Shown: positions 1 through 8,471, counted from the stretch's first letter. The stretch: 64,000 nt of DNA from Candidatus Pelagibacter communis (GCF_001180165.1 NZ_CVSQ01000060.1:124001-188000); one strand, 5' to 3'. A program made the numbers and translations. The notes: generated by a model not told the origin, from the sequence alone.

Positions 1-402
1 TTTTTCTTGTTTTTCTAATTTTAACCTTCTTGCTTCATCTTTTTTTAGAATTTTATACTGTGAAATTGTGTCTGCTATTTTATCAAAAAATGCTTGGATA
101 TATTTTTCAAAACCGAAATTTAATCTAAACTTAAATTCAGGCTTTAAAGAATTTTGAAAGTTAACTAATTTTAAAAGAAAATCTGGTTTCTTTGATACAA
201 TAGATTTAGATTTTTTTGAAATTTTTTTTGATTGTTTTGGTTTCTTTGATTTTTTTTGTTTTCTTCGATTATTAATTTTTTTTACAGATTTATTTTTAAT
301 CTTAAATTTATTTGACTTTTTAGATAATTTTTTAACTTTTTTTTTAGTTTTTTTTTGGTTTTTAGAAATACTTTTTTTTAATTTTTTTTTCTTTTTTTTC
401 AT
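1..402 (-). CDS. Lysine-rich protein of unknown function, N-terminal part
   Basis: An open frame begins with ATG at 400-402 and runs off the left edge after 134 codons, so only the N-terminus is visible. The first 74 residues are low complexity, about half lysine (37 of 74), with serine, asparagine and glutamine and almost no acidic residues. From about residue 75 the sequence becomes ordinary (PDFLLKLVNFQNSLKP), then an aromatic stretch (GFEKYIQAFFDKIADT), then charged helix-like sequence. There is no signal peptide. I do not recognise the family. The basic tail suggests nucleic-acid or ribosome contact, but that is inference. It starts 28 bases after the cfa stop on the same strand, so it may be the third gene of that transcript. 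Confidence 0.6.
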   Translation of the reverse strand, partial: MKKKKKKLKKSISKNQKKTKKKVKKLSKKSNKFKIKNKSVKKINNRRKQKKSKKPKQSKKISKKSKSIVSKKPDFLLKLVNFQNSLKPEFKFRLNFGFEKYIQAFFDKIADTISQYKILKKDEARRLKLEKQEK

Positions 403-430
403 CTTAAGGGAGTTAGTTTCTACCAATTAT

Positions 431-1621
431 TTATTGATAAATATAGTCTCTTGTGACTGGTGTGGAAGAATAATTCTTTGTTAATTGAAATTGGTATACA
501 ACTTGATCACCCCATTTAAATGCCATCTCACAACCAGCAAGATAAAATTCCCACATCCTAAAAAATCTTTCATCGAACATTTGAATTATTTTATCTTTAT
601 TTCGAATGCAATTTTCTTTCCAATGTCTTAGTGTATGTGAGTAATGAAGTCTTAAAACCTCAATATCTGCAACAATTAAGCCTGCTTTTTCAATTGGTGT
701 AGTTACCTCACTTAAACTTGGAGTATAGCCTCCAGGAAAAATATACTTAGTGATCCATGGATGTGGATCTCTTGGTGGATTAACTGATCCTATAGTATGA
801 ATTAATGACACCCCATCATCCTTTAAAAGTTTTTCAACTTGTGAAAAGAATTTTTTATAAAATTTTCTTCCTACATGTTCAAACATCCCAACACTGACAA
901 TTCTATCAAATTTTTCATCGAGCTCTCTATAATCCATTAACTTAAAGTTTAATTGATTTTCCAAATTAAGTTCTTTTGCTCTTTTCTTGCAGTAATTAAA
1001 TTGGTTTTCTGAAAGTGTAATACCTGTTACTTCACATTTTGCACTTTTTGCAATATCTATTGCAAGAGAACCCCATCCACATCCAATATCTAAAACTTTT
1101 TGATTTGGTTTTATATTAAGTTTTTTTATTAAATGTTGAATTTTATTATTTTGAGCTGTTTCCAATGTATCTGTTTCATTTTTAAAATATGCACATGAGT
1201 ATTGTCTTTTAGGATCCAAAAATAAGTCATAAAGATCATCCGAAATATCATAATGATGCGAAACATTCATCTTAGATTTTTTTATAAAATTAAAATTAGT
1301 TAAATATCTATAAGAACCTCTTAATCTATTAATCAAATAACTAAAAAAATTTAAATCTCCTCTTCCAAAATTCATTAAAGAGAGATCCAAAAAATCAGTC
1401 AGCGTTCCATTTTCAATAGTGATTTCACCATCTGTATATGCTTCACCAAAATATAAATCGGGATGAAATAGCAACTTATAATGAAGATTTTTATTTAAAA
1501 TGTTAACTTTTATAGGGTTTTCACTTTTTGGATTTCCAATAATGTAACTTTTTGAATTAGCATCAACTAATATAAATCCATCTTTTTTAAAAACATTATT
1601 TAAAAATCTAGCTAATTGCAT
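431..1621 (-). CDS. cfa: Cyclopropane-fatty-acyl-phospholipid synthase family methyltransferase
   Basis: This 396-residue protein matches the cyclopropane fatty acid synthase family, which transfers a methylene group from S-adenosylmethionine to the double bond of membrane phospholipid acyl chains. Visible landmarks are the family segments SHHYDISDDLYDLFLD (residues 121-136) and YSCAYF (141-146), the SAM-binding loop VLDIGCGWGS (176-185), and the later MFEHVG motif. Length is usual for the family. Its ATG shares one base with the TAA of the upstream DapA-like gene (TAATG), which suggests translational coupling. Some family members make other methylated or branched fatty acids, so the exact product is not certain. 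Confidence 0.9.
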   Translation of the reverse strand: MQLARFLNNVFKKDGFILVDANSKSYIIGNPKSENPIKVNILNKNLHYKLLFHPDLYFGEAYTDGEITIENGTLTDFLDLSLMNFGRGDLNFFSYLINRLRGSYRYLTNFNFIKKSKMNVSHHYDISDDLYDLFLDPKRQYSCAYFKNETDTLETAQNNKIQHLIKKLNIKPNQKVLDIGCGWGSLAIDIAKSAKCEVTGITLSENQFNYCKKRAKELNLENQLNFKLMDYRELDEKFDRIVSVGMFEHVGRKFYKKFFSQVEKLLKDDGVSLIHTIGSVNPPRDPHPWITKYIFPGGYTPSLSEVTTPIEKAGLIVADIEVLRLHYSHTLRHWKENCIRNKDKIIQMFDERFFRMWEFYLAGCEMAFKWGDQVVYQFQLTKNYSSTPVTRDYIYQ

Positions 1622-2505
1622 TAAGCCGCCTTAGTATTTTTTAAAGAAAAATTTAATTTTTCTAAATTATTGATTAAATCCAATTCATCTTTAGCATTTA
1701 AAATGCTAAGTGGTGGTAAAAGATTTTTATAATATATTTCTTTTTTACTAAAGTATGTATGTAAACCTGAAATTAAATTATATTTTTCAAATTCAGCTCT
1801 TACATCACAAAGATTTTGATTTACTGTCTGATCTTGTCCATCATTAAAATCATCATATACTTTTCTTGCCAGTGAAGAAGTGGCATTGCATGTAGCTGTG
1901 ATTATTCCTGAACAGCCTAATTGAAGTCCTTTAAGTAATTTAGATTCTGATCCAGGTAAAACTGAAAAATTATCAATTTTTAAATTTTCAAAAAGATTGT
2001 AAGAACTATCTTTTACACCAATAATATTTTTTGGATATTTTTTTACTAACTCTTCAATACATTCAATACTAAACTTATAACCACAGAGTTTTTCAAAATT
2101 ATAAAGTACTATTTCACAATCAGAAATTACTTCTACTATTTTGCTATAAAACTCTATTACTTCTTTATCTCCATATTTATAGTAAGCAGGCGGCATAATT
2201 AAGAATCTATTAAAACCTAAAGATTTAGAAACTCTCATTAAATTAATTGTTTCACCTAAAGAATTTAAACCAGTACCTATAATATATTTTTCTTTGTGTT
2301 TGCTTGAAGTCAGATGATTTAACAAATTAATTTTTTCAGAGACAGGTATAAGTTGAGCCTGCCCTGTACTACCAAATATAGCTGCTCCGTGACAACCATT
2401 GTCTATAACCATTTCTGCGTGCAGAATGGTTTTTTTAATATCAAGCGTCAAATCATCATTTAAGATCGACATTGAGGCCGCATAAATGCCTTTAATTTTA
2501 CTCAT
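1621..2505 (-). CDS. DapA / N-acetylneuraminate lyase family aldolase
   Basis: A 294-residue (beta/alpha)8-barrel protein of the dihydrodipicolinate synthase/N-acetylneuraminate lyase family. The GSTGQ loop (45-49) stands for the substrate carboxylate-binding GTTGE, Tyr135 (VLYNF) is the family's catalytic tyrosine, and Lys165 (IGVKDSS) is the Schiff-base lysine. The family condenses or cleaves pyruvate with aldehydes. The altered GSTGQ loop and the partner cfa gene argue against true lysine-pathway DapA, so the substrate is open. It is transcribed with cfa and is divergent from the GT9 gene. Confidence 0.8.
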   Translation of the reverse strand: MSKIKGIYAASMSILNDDLTLDIKKTILHAEMVIDNGCHGAAIFGSTGQAQLIPVSEKINLLNHLTSSKHKEKYIIGTGLNSLGETINLMRVSKSLGFNRFLIMPPAYYKYGDKEVIEFYSKIVEVISDCEIVLYNFEKLCGYKFSIECIEELVKKYPKNIIGVKDSSYNLFENLKIDNFSVLPGSESKLLKGLQLGCSGIITATCNATSSLARKVYDDFNDGQDQTVNQNLCDVRAEFEKYNLISGLHTYFSKKEIYYKNLLPPLSILNAKDELDLINNLEKLNFSLKNTKAA

Positions 2506-2554
2506 AGTAAAAATTTATATAAAAATATTAATTAGTAAAGTTTATAAATTAACT

Positions 2555-3517
2555 ATGAAAATATTAGCTATTCAAAATAAGATGGGTATTGGTGATACGG
2601 TTATTTTCCTACCATTTATTAAAGCTATTTCAAATAAATTTGGAGTACCTGTTAGCTTGCTAGTGAAAGAAAATTCAAAAGCTGACGAGTTTTTAAATCA
2701 AACAAATTATATTGATGAAATAATTCACTTAGAAAGAGACAATAAAATAAATCAAAAACATGATGGTTTAAAAGGATTTTTCAAATTGGCAAGTGATATA
2801 AAAAAATATAATTTCAATAAAGTTTTTTTATTTAATTCTTCTTTGAGATATAATTTAATTTCTAGATTAGCAGGTATCAAAGAAATATTTCAATACCCAT
2901 TATTTGAAAAACAAAATCAACATATTACAGAGTCTGCTAAAAAATTAATAAAAAGATACTTAGATATAGAAACTATTGATAATCCAGAAATTCAAATTGA
3001 TAATGATCTAGTTCAAAAATCAGCAGTAAACTTTAATATAAATAATGACGAACTTAATGTCTTGTTAGGTGTAGGTGGTTCAGGTCCAACAAAAAGAATA
3101 CCGTCAAAAACTTTTCTAAACGTAATGGAAAGATTAGAAAATACTAAAAAATGTAGGTTTTTTTTAGCTACAGGTAAAAATGATGATGAGCAAAAAATCT
3201 TAATGGAAATATTAAGTACAAAATTTAGAGAAAAGTGTGTTGCTTTAGATAACCTAAGTATAAAAGAAACATTACCTATTATAAAAAATTGTAATGTTGC
3301 AATTTGCAATGATACAAGTTTCTCCCATTTATCATCAGCATTAGGAATTAAAACAATTACATTAATGGCAGATACACCATTAATTTATGGTTCTTATAAT
3401 ACAAATATGCATCCAATAATTCCTGATGGAGAAACTACTGTTTCTCACAACACTCATGGTAAAGATAAAATAAATCCAGATAAGATTTATGAAAAACTAT
3501 TATCAATAATTAATTAA
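2555..3517 (+). CDS. Glycosyltransferase family 9 (heptosyltransferase-like)
   Basis: This 320-residue protein begins MKILAIQNKMGIGDTV, the usual GT9 N-terminus with the acceptor-side glycine loop. It also carries the donor-side segment CNDTSFSHLSSALGIKTI, typical of ADP-heptose:LPS heptosyltransferases. The role is probably addition of a sugar to lipopolysaccharide core on the cytoplasmic face of the inner membrane. I chose the ATG at 2555; an in-frame extension to 2486 adds 23 hydrophobic residues that run into the divergent gene. The stop codon overlaps the stop of the convergent J-domain gene in a shared TTAA. The sugar and acceptor cannot be read from sequence. Confidence 0.8.
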   Translation: MKILAIQNKMGIGDTVIFLPFIKAISNKFGVPVSLLVKENSKADEFLNQTNYIDEIIHLERDNKINQKHDGLKGFFKLASDIKKYNFNKVFLFNSSLRYNLISRLAGIKEIFQYPLFEKQNQHITESAKKLIKRYLDIETIDNPEIQIDNDLVQKSAVNFNINNDELNVLLGVGGSGPTKRIPSKTFLNVMERLENTKKCRFFLATGKNDDEQKILMEILSTKFREKCVALDNLSIKETLPIIKNCNVAICNDTSFSHLSSALGIKTITLMADTPLIYGSYNTNMHPIIPDGETTVSHNTHGKDKINPDKIYEKLLSIIN

Positions 3518-4017
3518 GAAATATCTTTAAGAACTATTTCTTTAGCTTCATTGACTATAGCTGACAATCTTGAAGTCTCAGGAGAAATATCTGGGTGAAT
3601 TTTTTTTTGTATTTTTTGGTAAGCTTTATTTAGTGTCTCTTTGGTTGGTTTTTTATTAATATCTAAATTTAAAATTTTATATGCCTCAGATGTTGATAAT
3701 GATGAAGGGTTATTATTTTGATGCTGATTAAAAGAAAATCTTCCAGAATTCCTCAAAGTTTGAATAAGCCTATAAAGAGAAAGCAATTGTATCAATGATA
3801 AACCTTTAAGTTTAACTAGAGCAAGACTTGCAAGAGTTAATGGTAATGTGAGTAGAAATTTCCCACCAATGGCAAATAAAACTGCTAATAAAGCCAATAA
3901 TAAAATTGTAATCAGCCTAACTCCTTTTGACATTTTTTTTGGAGAAATATTTGACCACCATCTTAATAAAAAATATAAAATGACTAAAATTACAAGTAGA
4001 TAAATAATAATATTCAT
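3514..4017 (-). CDS. Membrane-anchored J-domain (DnaJ-like) protein
   Basis: A 167-residue protein with an N-terminal membrane helix (residues 1-20), a second hydrophobic region (about 34-75) and a C-terminal J domain. The Hsp70-stimulating HPD tripeptide lies at 141-143 (KKIHPDISPE), preceded by the usual EAYKILNL opening. This is the layout of TIM14/Pam18-like or DjlA-like anchored co-chaperones, which recruit DnaK to the membrane. The ATG at 4017 is preferred over one 10 residues upstream, because the shorter form starts directly at the transmembrane segment. It is divergent from oligopeptidase B with only 15 bases between starts. Confidence 0.75.
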   Translation of the reverse strand: MNIIIYLLVILVILYFLLRWWSNISPKKMSKGVRLITILLLALLAVLFAIGGKFLLTLPLTLASLALVKLKGLSLIQLLSLYRLIQTLRNSGRFSFNQHQNNNPSSLSTSEAYKILNLDINKKPTKETLNKAYQKIQKKIHPDISPETSRLSAIVNEAKEIVLKDIS

Positions 4018-4032
4018 ATATTTCCTTATTAG

Positions 4033-6108
4033 ATGAAAGTACCACAACTTAAAAAAAAACTAGAGATAAAAACTTGTCACAATATTGATTGGGAAGACAA
4101 TTATAGCTGGATTCATCAAAAAGATATTTTAGAAGTCCTAAAAGATAAAAGTAAGTTAGATCCTGAAGTGAAAAAATATTTAGAAGACGAAAATGCTTAC
4201 ACAGATCATCATTTAAAAGATACAAAAGATATTCAAAAAAAATTATTCGATGAAATTAAAGGAAGAATTAAATTAGAAGATGAATCTTTACCCTATAAAG
4301 ATCATACGTACGAATATTGGACAAAAACTACAGCAAAAGGAAATTATTCCATAAAGCTTAGAAAAAAAATTGGTTCAGAAAATATTGAGGAGATATGGAA
4401 TGGGGATAAAGAAAAAGAAAAACTCAAAACTGAATATTTTGGTGTAGGAGATTTAGAAGTAAGTAATAATGATAAGTATTTAGGATATTCTTTAGATCTT
4501 AAGGGTTCTGAATATTATACAATTTATTTAAGAGATATAAAAACAAACAAGATTATTTCAAAAGAAATTACAGAAACATCGGGAGGAATAACATTTAGTT
4601 TAGATGATAAATATATTTTTTATTCTAAACTTGATGAAAATCATAGAGCAAGAACAATATACAGGCACAAAATAGGAGATTTTGATGGCAAAGATGAATT
4701 AATATTTGAGGAGAAAAGTGAGGCTTTTACTGTAGGAATTGAAAAAAGCTCAGATGAAAAATATTTTTTTATAAATACTTCTGACCATAATACTTCGGAG
4801 CAATATTACTTTAAATCAGAAGAATTAAGTCCATCTCCAAAACTTATTATTAAAAGAGAAAGAGGTGTTCTGTATTCTGTTAATTCATGGGATGGTAAAT
4901 TTTATAATCATACAAATAAAAATGCTGAAGACTTTAAAATTGATATTTGTGACAATTTAGAAAATCAAAATTGGCAAACATATATTCCAGCAAAAGATGA
5001 AGTTTTAATTGGTGGATTAACATTCCTTAAAAATTGGATTATTCGTGGTGAAACATCAGATGCACTAGATAAACTATTTGTCAAAAATGTTTCTACAAAT
5101 GTAGAAGAAGAATTAATTTTTTCTGATGAATCTGTTTATGTTCCAGGAGTAAGCTTAACTCAAAAAGATAGAAATACTGATGAAGTTCATTTGGGATATT
5201 CATCACCTAAAACTCCTTCTAGAGTATTTAAATATAATTTAGCAACAAAATCTAAAGAACTTGTTAAAGAACAAGAGATCCCATCTGGTCATAATAGAGA
5301 TGACTATATTGTAGAGAGAGTTGAGTTTAAATCTCATGATGGGAGGATGGTTCCATTAACAATTACTAGACACAAAAAAACAAATATTGATGGATCTGCA
5401 AATGTTTTGTTATATGGATACGGGTCTTATGGAAATTCTATGTCCCCAAGTTTTTCTTCTACAAGACTTAGTCTTATAAATAGAGATATAATTTGGGCTA
5501 CAGCTCACATTAGAGGTGGTATGGAAAAAGGTATGAAGTGGTGGAAAGAGGGAAAATTAACAAACAAAAAAAATACTTTTAAAGATTATATTTACTCAGC
5601 AAAATATTTGATCGAAAAGAATTATACATCAAAAGGAAATATTATTGGAATGGGTGGATCAGCTGGAGGATTATTAATGGGAGCTGTAGTCAATCAATCT
5701 CCTGAATTATTTTTAGGAATTATAATGGCTGTCCCTTTTGTGGATTCTTTAACAACAAATTTAGATCATTCTTTACCTTTAACTGTGGGAGAATTTGACG
5801 AATTTGGAAATGCAAAAGAGAATAAAGAACACTTTGATTATATTTTTTCATATGCGCCCTACAACAATATTAAAAAAATGGATTATCCACATATTTTTAT
5901 TACAACAAGTTTAAGTGATAATAGAGTTTTATTTGATGAACCTGCAAAGTTCACAGCAAAACTTAGAGACTATAAAACAGATAATAATTTACTTCTTTTA
6001 AAAACCGAAATGAATGCTGGTCATGGTGGAAAATCAGGAAGAGATGGCGCAATAGAAGAAATTGCGATTGATTATGCATTTGCATTAAAAATTTCAAATA
6101 AAATTTAG
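4033..6108 (+). CDS. ptrB: Oligopeptidase B (S9A serine peptidase)
   Basis: At 691 residues this has normal length for oligopeptidase B, a cytosolic peptidase that cuts after basic residues in short peptides. The N-terminal two thirds form the beta-propeller gate. The C-terminal alpha/beta-hydrolase domain carries the GMGGSAGG nucleophile elbow (Ser543), Asp629 in SLSDNRV and His664 in AGHGGKSGR. VPFVDSLTTNLD and LTVGEFDEFGN are characteristic of this family rather than of prolyl oligopeptidase. No signal peptide is present. It is monocistronic or weakly linked to the heat-shock gene that follows. Confidence 0.9.
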   Translation: MKVPQLKKKLEIKTCHNIDWEDNYSWIHQKDILEVLKDKSKLDPEVKKYLEDENAYTDHHLKDTKDIQKKLFDEIKGRIKLEDESLPYKDHTYEYWTKTTAKGNYSIKLRKKIGSENIEEIWNGDKEKEKLKTEYFGVGDLEVSNNDKYLGYSLDLKGSEYYTIYLRDIKTNKIISKEITETSGGITFSLDDKYIFYSKLDENHRARTIYRHKIGDFDGKDELIFEEKSEAFTVGIEKSSDEKYFFINTSDHNTSEQYYFKSEELSPSPKLIIKRERGVLYSVNSWDGKFYNHTNKNAEDFKIDICDNLENQNWQTYIPAKDEVLIGGLTFLKNWIIRGETSDALDKLFVKNVSTNVEEELIFSDESVYVPGVSLTQKDRNTDEVHLGYSSPKTPSRVFKYNLATKSKELVKEQEIPSGHNRDDYIVERVEFKSHDGRMVPLTITRHKKTNIDGSANVLLYGYGSYGNSMSPSFSSTRLSLINRDIIWATAHIRGGMEKGMKWWKEGKLTNKKNTFKDYIYSAKYLIEKNYTSKGNIIGMGGSAGGLLMGAVVNQSPELFLGIIMAVPFVDSLTTNLDHSLPLTVGEFDEFGNAKENKEHFDYIFSYAPYNNIKKMDYPHIFITTSLSDNRVLFDEPAKFTAKLRDYKTDNNLLLLKTEMNAGHGGKSGRDGAIEEIAIDYAFALKISNKI

Positions 6109-6120
6109 TAAATATTCAAT

Positions 6121-6148
6121 CTTGAAAAAAAAAAATTAATTCCCATAT
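6121..6148 (+). promoter_or_regulatory. Sigma-32 (RpoH)-type heat-shock promoter
   Basis: CTTGAAA at 6121-6127 and TCCCATAT at 6141-6148, separated by 13 bases, match the RpoH consensus CTTGAAA ... CCCCATNT in all but one position. They lie about 60 bases upstream of the Hsp20 gene. The predicted leader contains a short hairpin (TTAGG 6152-6156 with CCTAA 6164-6168) and ends in a strong AAGGAGG ribosome binding site. Whether the leader also acts as an RNA thermometer cannot be judged here. Confidence 0.75.
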
Positions 6149-6210
6149 AAGTTAGGTAAGTCGCCTAATGGGGCTTGCATAAATAAACTTGCTTAAAAAA
6201 GGAGGATATT

Positions 6211-6657
6211 ATGACAAGTAAGGATCTATCTATATTTAACTCACTTAGACCTTTTTCAATTGGTTTTGACGATATGTTCGACCAATTTGAAAATATGTTG
6301 GGAAATGGAAATTTGACGATGCAGTCAAATTATCCACCATACAACATCCGAAAGACAGGTAAAGACAACTATGCAATTGAAGTAGCATTGGCTGGCTTTA
6401 GCAAAAAAGACGTTGAGGTTGAGTTCGAGGACAATTTATTAACAGTTAGAACAAAACAAGTTAATAAGTCTGAGGACAGTGATGTAAATGGAGAAATTAT
6501 TCATAAAGGGATTTCTCAAAGACAATTTGCAAGATCATTTACTATAGCTGATGATGTAAAAGTTAATGGTGCTGAGCTTAAAGATGGTCTTTTAACAATA
6601 TCTTGTGAAAGAATAATTCCAGAACATAAAAAAAAGAAGCTTATTGAAATTAAATAA
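6211..6657 (+). CDS. ibpA: Small heat-shock protein, Hsp20/IbpA family
   Basis: A 148-residue holdase with the alpha-crystallin domain at about residues 40-135. It shows YNIRKTGKDNYAIEVALAGF and DGLLTISCER, and the family A-x-x-x-[ND]-G-x-L consensus appears as ELKDGLLTI. It opens with the conserved segment SLRPFSIGFDDMFD. Hsp20 proteins bind unfolding polypeptides without ATP and hand them to DnaK/ClpB. The strong AAGGAGG site just upstream, the sigma-32-like promoter and the clear terminator downstream indicate a single-gene heat-induced transcript, unusually self-contained in this compact region. Confidence 0.92.
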   Translation: MTSKDLSIFNSLRPFSIGFDDMFDQFENMLGNGNLTMQSNYPPYNIRKTGKDNYAIEVALAGFSKKDVEVEFEDNLLTVRTKQVNKSEDSDVNGEIIHKGISQRQFARSFTIADDVKVNGAELKDGLLTISCERIIPEHKKKKLIEIK

Positions 6658-6670
6658 GTCTTAAACCTTG

Positions 6671-6694
6671 CTTGTGGGGATTTCTCCCCACAAG
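6671..6694. terminator. Intrinsic terminator between convergent genes
   Basis: A perfect 10-base-pair stem, CTTGTGGGGA (6671-6680) with TCCCCACAAG (6685-6694), has a 4-base loop and is followed by TTTAAATTAATT. It lies between the stops of the Hsp20 gene and the convergent permease gene, so it can serve both strands. It is among the most GC-rich short elements in the window. Confidence 0.85.
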
Positions 6695-6704
6695 TTTAAA
6701 TTAA

Positions 6705-8027
6705 TTATTTCTTTGCCATTATAGCATTTAAAACAAATGCTAATAATCCAGCAGGTATAAGTCCAGTTGTTAACAGTAGTTTTAAACTTATTCCAAAATC
6801 TGGAATATTTTTCACAAAGTCTGGTAACAATGACATTCCAATTCCAAAAGACAAAGAAAGAGCTAAGATTAATAAATTTCTTTGATCCATTTCTGCTCTT
6901 GAAATTAATTTTATACCAGCAGCTACAATCATCCCAAACATAATGATTGCTGCTCCACCAATCACCGACTCTGGCATTGCTGCGATTATTCCACCTAATT
7001 TTGGAAATAATCCCATTAGAACTAATACTATTCCTGCAATAGTTCCAACGTGCCTACTTACCACTCCTGTAAACGCAACTAGTCCAGCATTTTGTGAATA
7101 GGATGTATTTGGCATCGCATTAAATATTGCACCAAATGCAGTACCAACACCATCTGCCATAATTCCACCTGATATTTCTTTATCCGTTGCTTCTCGTTTA
7201 GCACCACCCATTGTAGTAGCACTTATGTCTCCAATTGTTTCAATCGTTGTAACAATTGACATAAACAACATTAGAATTATTGCACCAGGCACAAAATCAA
7301 TTCCATATTGAAGTGGCATTGGAAATGCAAACCATGATGCAGATGCAATTTTACCATAGTTAACCATTCCTAGTGCTGCTGCAACTATGAAGCCAGCTAC
7401 TATTCCAATTAAAATTGAGGCTGCAGAAGCCATTCCTTTTCCTCTAAGATTGAAAAAAATAGCAACTATAAAAACTGAAGCGGCAACTGTTAAGTGATTT
7501 GCATTTGCAAAGATTTCAGGTTTATTATTCATTAACCATCCACCTCCACCAGCATACATAAAACCAACTTTAAGCAAACTAAATCCAATCATTAGTACAA
7601 CTATACCAGTGACTAATGGTGGAAATAGATGCCTTATTGGTTTCAAAACTTTTCCAATAAAAATTTGAAAAATTCCTCCAATGAACGCTGCTGTAAATAC
7701 CGCACCTAACCCTGCTGCTTTAAATGGTAGCATAATTGGTATAAACGCAAAACTTGTTCCTTGAACAATAGGAAGTCTTGCACCAATTTCTTTGTAACCA
7801 ACTGTTTGGATAATTGTTGCAACTCCCGCAACAAACAAAGCCATTTGAATCAAAAATATTTTTTGTTCAGGCGTTTGACCAAAAACTCCAGCCACAATAA
7901 TAGGAACCGTTATATTACCAGCAAACATTGCTAGTACGTGCTGAATTCCTAAAGGTATGGATTTATTTAATGGAAGTTTTTTATCCGGACTGTTTGTAGA
8001 GCCCACTTTTGTTTTTCTTGAAGCCAT
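6705..8027 (-). CDS. NCS2 nucleobase permease, PbuX-like (xanthine/uric acid type)
   Basis: A 440-residue inner-membrane transporter of the nucleobase:cation symporter-2 family, with about 12 to 14 hydrophobic segments from residue 25 onward. The family signature at 312-321 reads QNAGLVAFTG. The leading glutamine is typical of purine (xanthine/urate) carriers, whereas uracil carriers have glutamate there. NTSYS just before it is also typical. It stands alone but lies next to the purine degradation genes and has its own promoter and a structured leader, so import of xanthine or urate is the likely job. Guanine or hypoxanthine cannot be excluded. Confidence 0.85.
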   Translation of the reverse strand: MASRKTKVGSTNSPDKKLPLNKSIPLGIQHVLAMFAGNITVPIIVAGVFGQTPEQKIFLIQMALFVAGVATIIQTVGYKEIGARLPIVQGTSFAFIPIMLPFKAAGLGAVFTAAFIGGIFQIFIGKVLKPIRHLFPPLVTGIVVLMIGFSLLKVGFMYAGGGGWLMNNKPEIFANANHLTVAASVFIVAIFFNLRGKGMASAASILIGIVAGFIVAAALGMVNYGKIASASWFAFPMPLQYGIDFVPGAIILMLFMSIVTTIETIGDISATTMGGAKREATDKEISGGIMADGVGTAFGAIFNAMPNTSYSQNAGLVAFTGVVSRHVGTIAGIVLVLMGLFPKLGGIIAAMPESVIGGAAIIMFGMIVAAGIKLISRAEMDQRNLLILALSLSFGIGMSLLPDFVKNIPDFGISLKLLLTTGLIPAGLLAFVLNAIMAKK

Positions 8028-8028
8028 A

Positions 8029-8058
8029 TAACCTCCGTCGTTATCTAAACAGACGTTA
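8029..8058 (-). promoter_or_regulatory. Candidate xanthine-sensing leader RNA hairpin over the RBS
   Basis: On the mRNA strand the leader reads TAACGTC, a 12-base loop, then GACGGAGGTTA. TAAC (8055-8058) pairs with GTTA (8029-8032), and GTC (8052-8054) pairs with GAC (8037-8039). This leaves the 4-base bulge GGAG (8033-8036), which is part of the GGAGG ribosome binding site. A short imperfect hairpin with an asymmetric bulge holding the Shine-Dalgarno sequence, in front of a purine permease, resembles the NMT1 (xanthine-I) riboswitch as I recall it. I cannot check the consensus, so the class is tentative; the fold itself is visible. Confidence 0.4.
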
Positions 8059-8076
8059 CATTATTGGCTATGAATT

Positions 8077-8106
8077 AATATAAAAAAACTGATTAGTTTT
8101 GTACAA
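8077..8106 (-). promoter_or_regulatory. Sigma-70-type promoter of the NCS2 permease
   Basis: Reading the minus strand, TTGTAC (8101-8106) and TATATT (8077-8082) are 18 bases apart. This would start transcription near 8070 and give a leader of about 40 bases that holds little besides the RBS hairpin. Confidence 0.45.
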
Positions 8107-8165
8107 CTCCACTTTAGATAGTGAAAAAAACCTATAATGAGCAGATTTATTTTAATTAATAAATT

Positions 8166-8471
8166 TTAAAAGCAACCGTTTGAAACAAAACCCACGACTA
8201 TATTTTCTGAATTTATTTCAAATCTACGTTCACATGGAACAAGGTATTTTTTGCTATTATAAACAAACTCAAAATTGCCTTTAGCATTTTTAAAGTCTTC
8301 GTCTGGTTTTCCAAGCTCTATCTGAAGTTCACTAGCTGATTTTCCAAGAAATTTACTTAATTTTTCATTTTCCTTTTCAACAATAGCATCTGTTTTATCT
8401 TTAACAGTTTGACAGCCTGAAAAAAAAATTAATATAATTACAAGACTTATTGCTGATTTTAATTTTGACAT
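8166..8471 (-). CDS. Small lipoprotein of unknown function
   Basis: A 101-residue protein with a classic lipoprotein signal: basic MSKLK, a hydrophobic core, and lipobox FSGC with the acylated cysteine at about residue 20. The mature part has a helical, charged region (KEKDKTD-like, residues 23-45) and then SASELQIELGKPDEDFKNAKGNFEFVYN, followed by two cysteines near the end (PCERRF and NGCF). The LGKPD segment with a following short beta region recalls SmpA/BamE-like small outer-membrane lipoproteins, but I would not assign it. Its start is divergent from the deaminase gene, with 126 bases between. Confidence 0.7.
   Translation of the reverse strand: MSKLKSAISLVIILIFFSGCQTVKDKTDAIVEKENEKLSKFLGKSASELQIELGKPDEDFKNAKGNFEFVYNSKKYLVPCERRFEINSENIVVGFVSNGCF

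Noticed and set aside
2486-2554. Longer N-terminus for the GT9 protein.
   Set aside because: GT9 proteins begin at the MKILAIQ segment; the extension runs into the divergent lyase gene.
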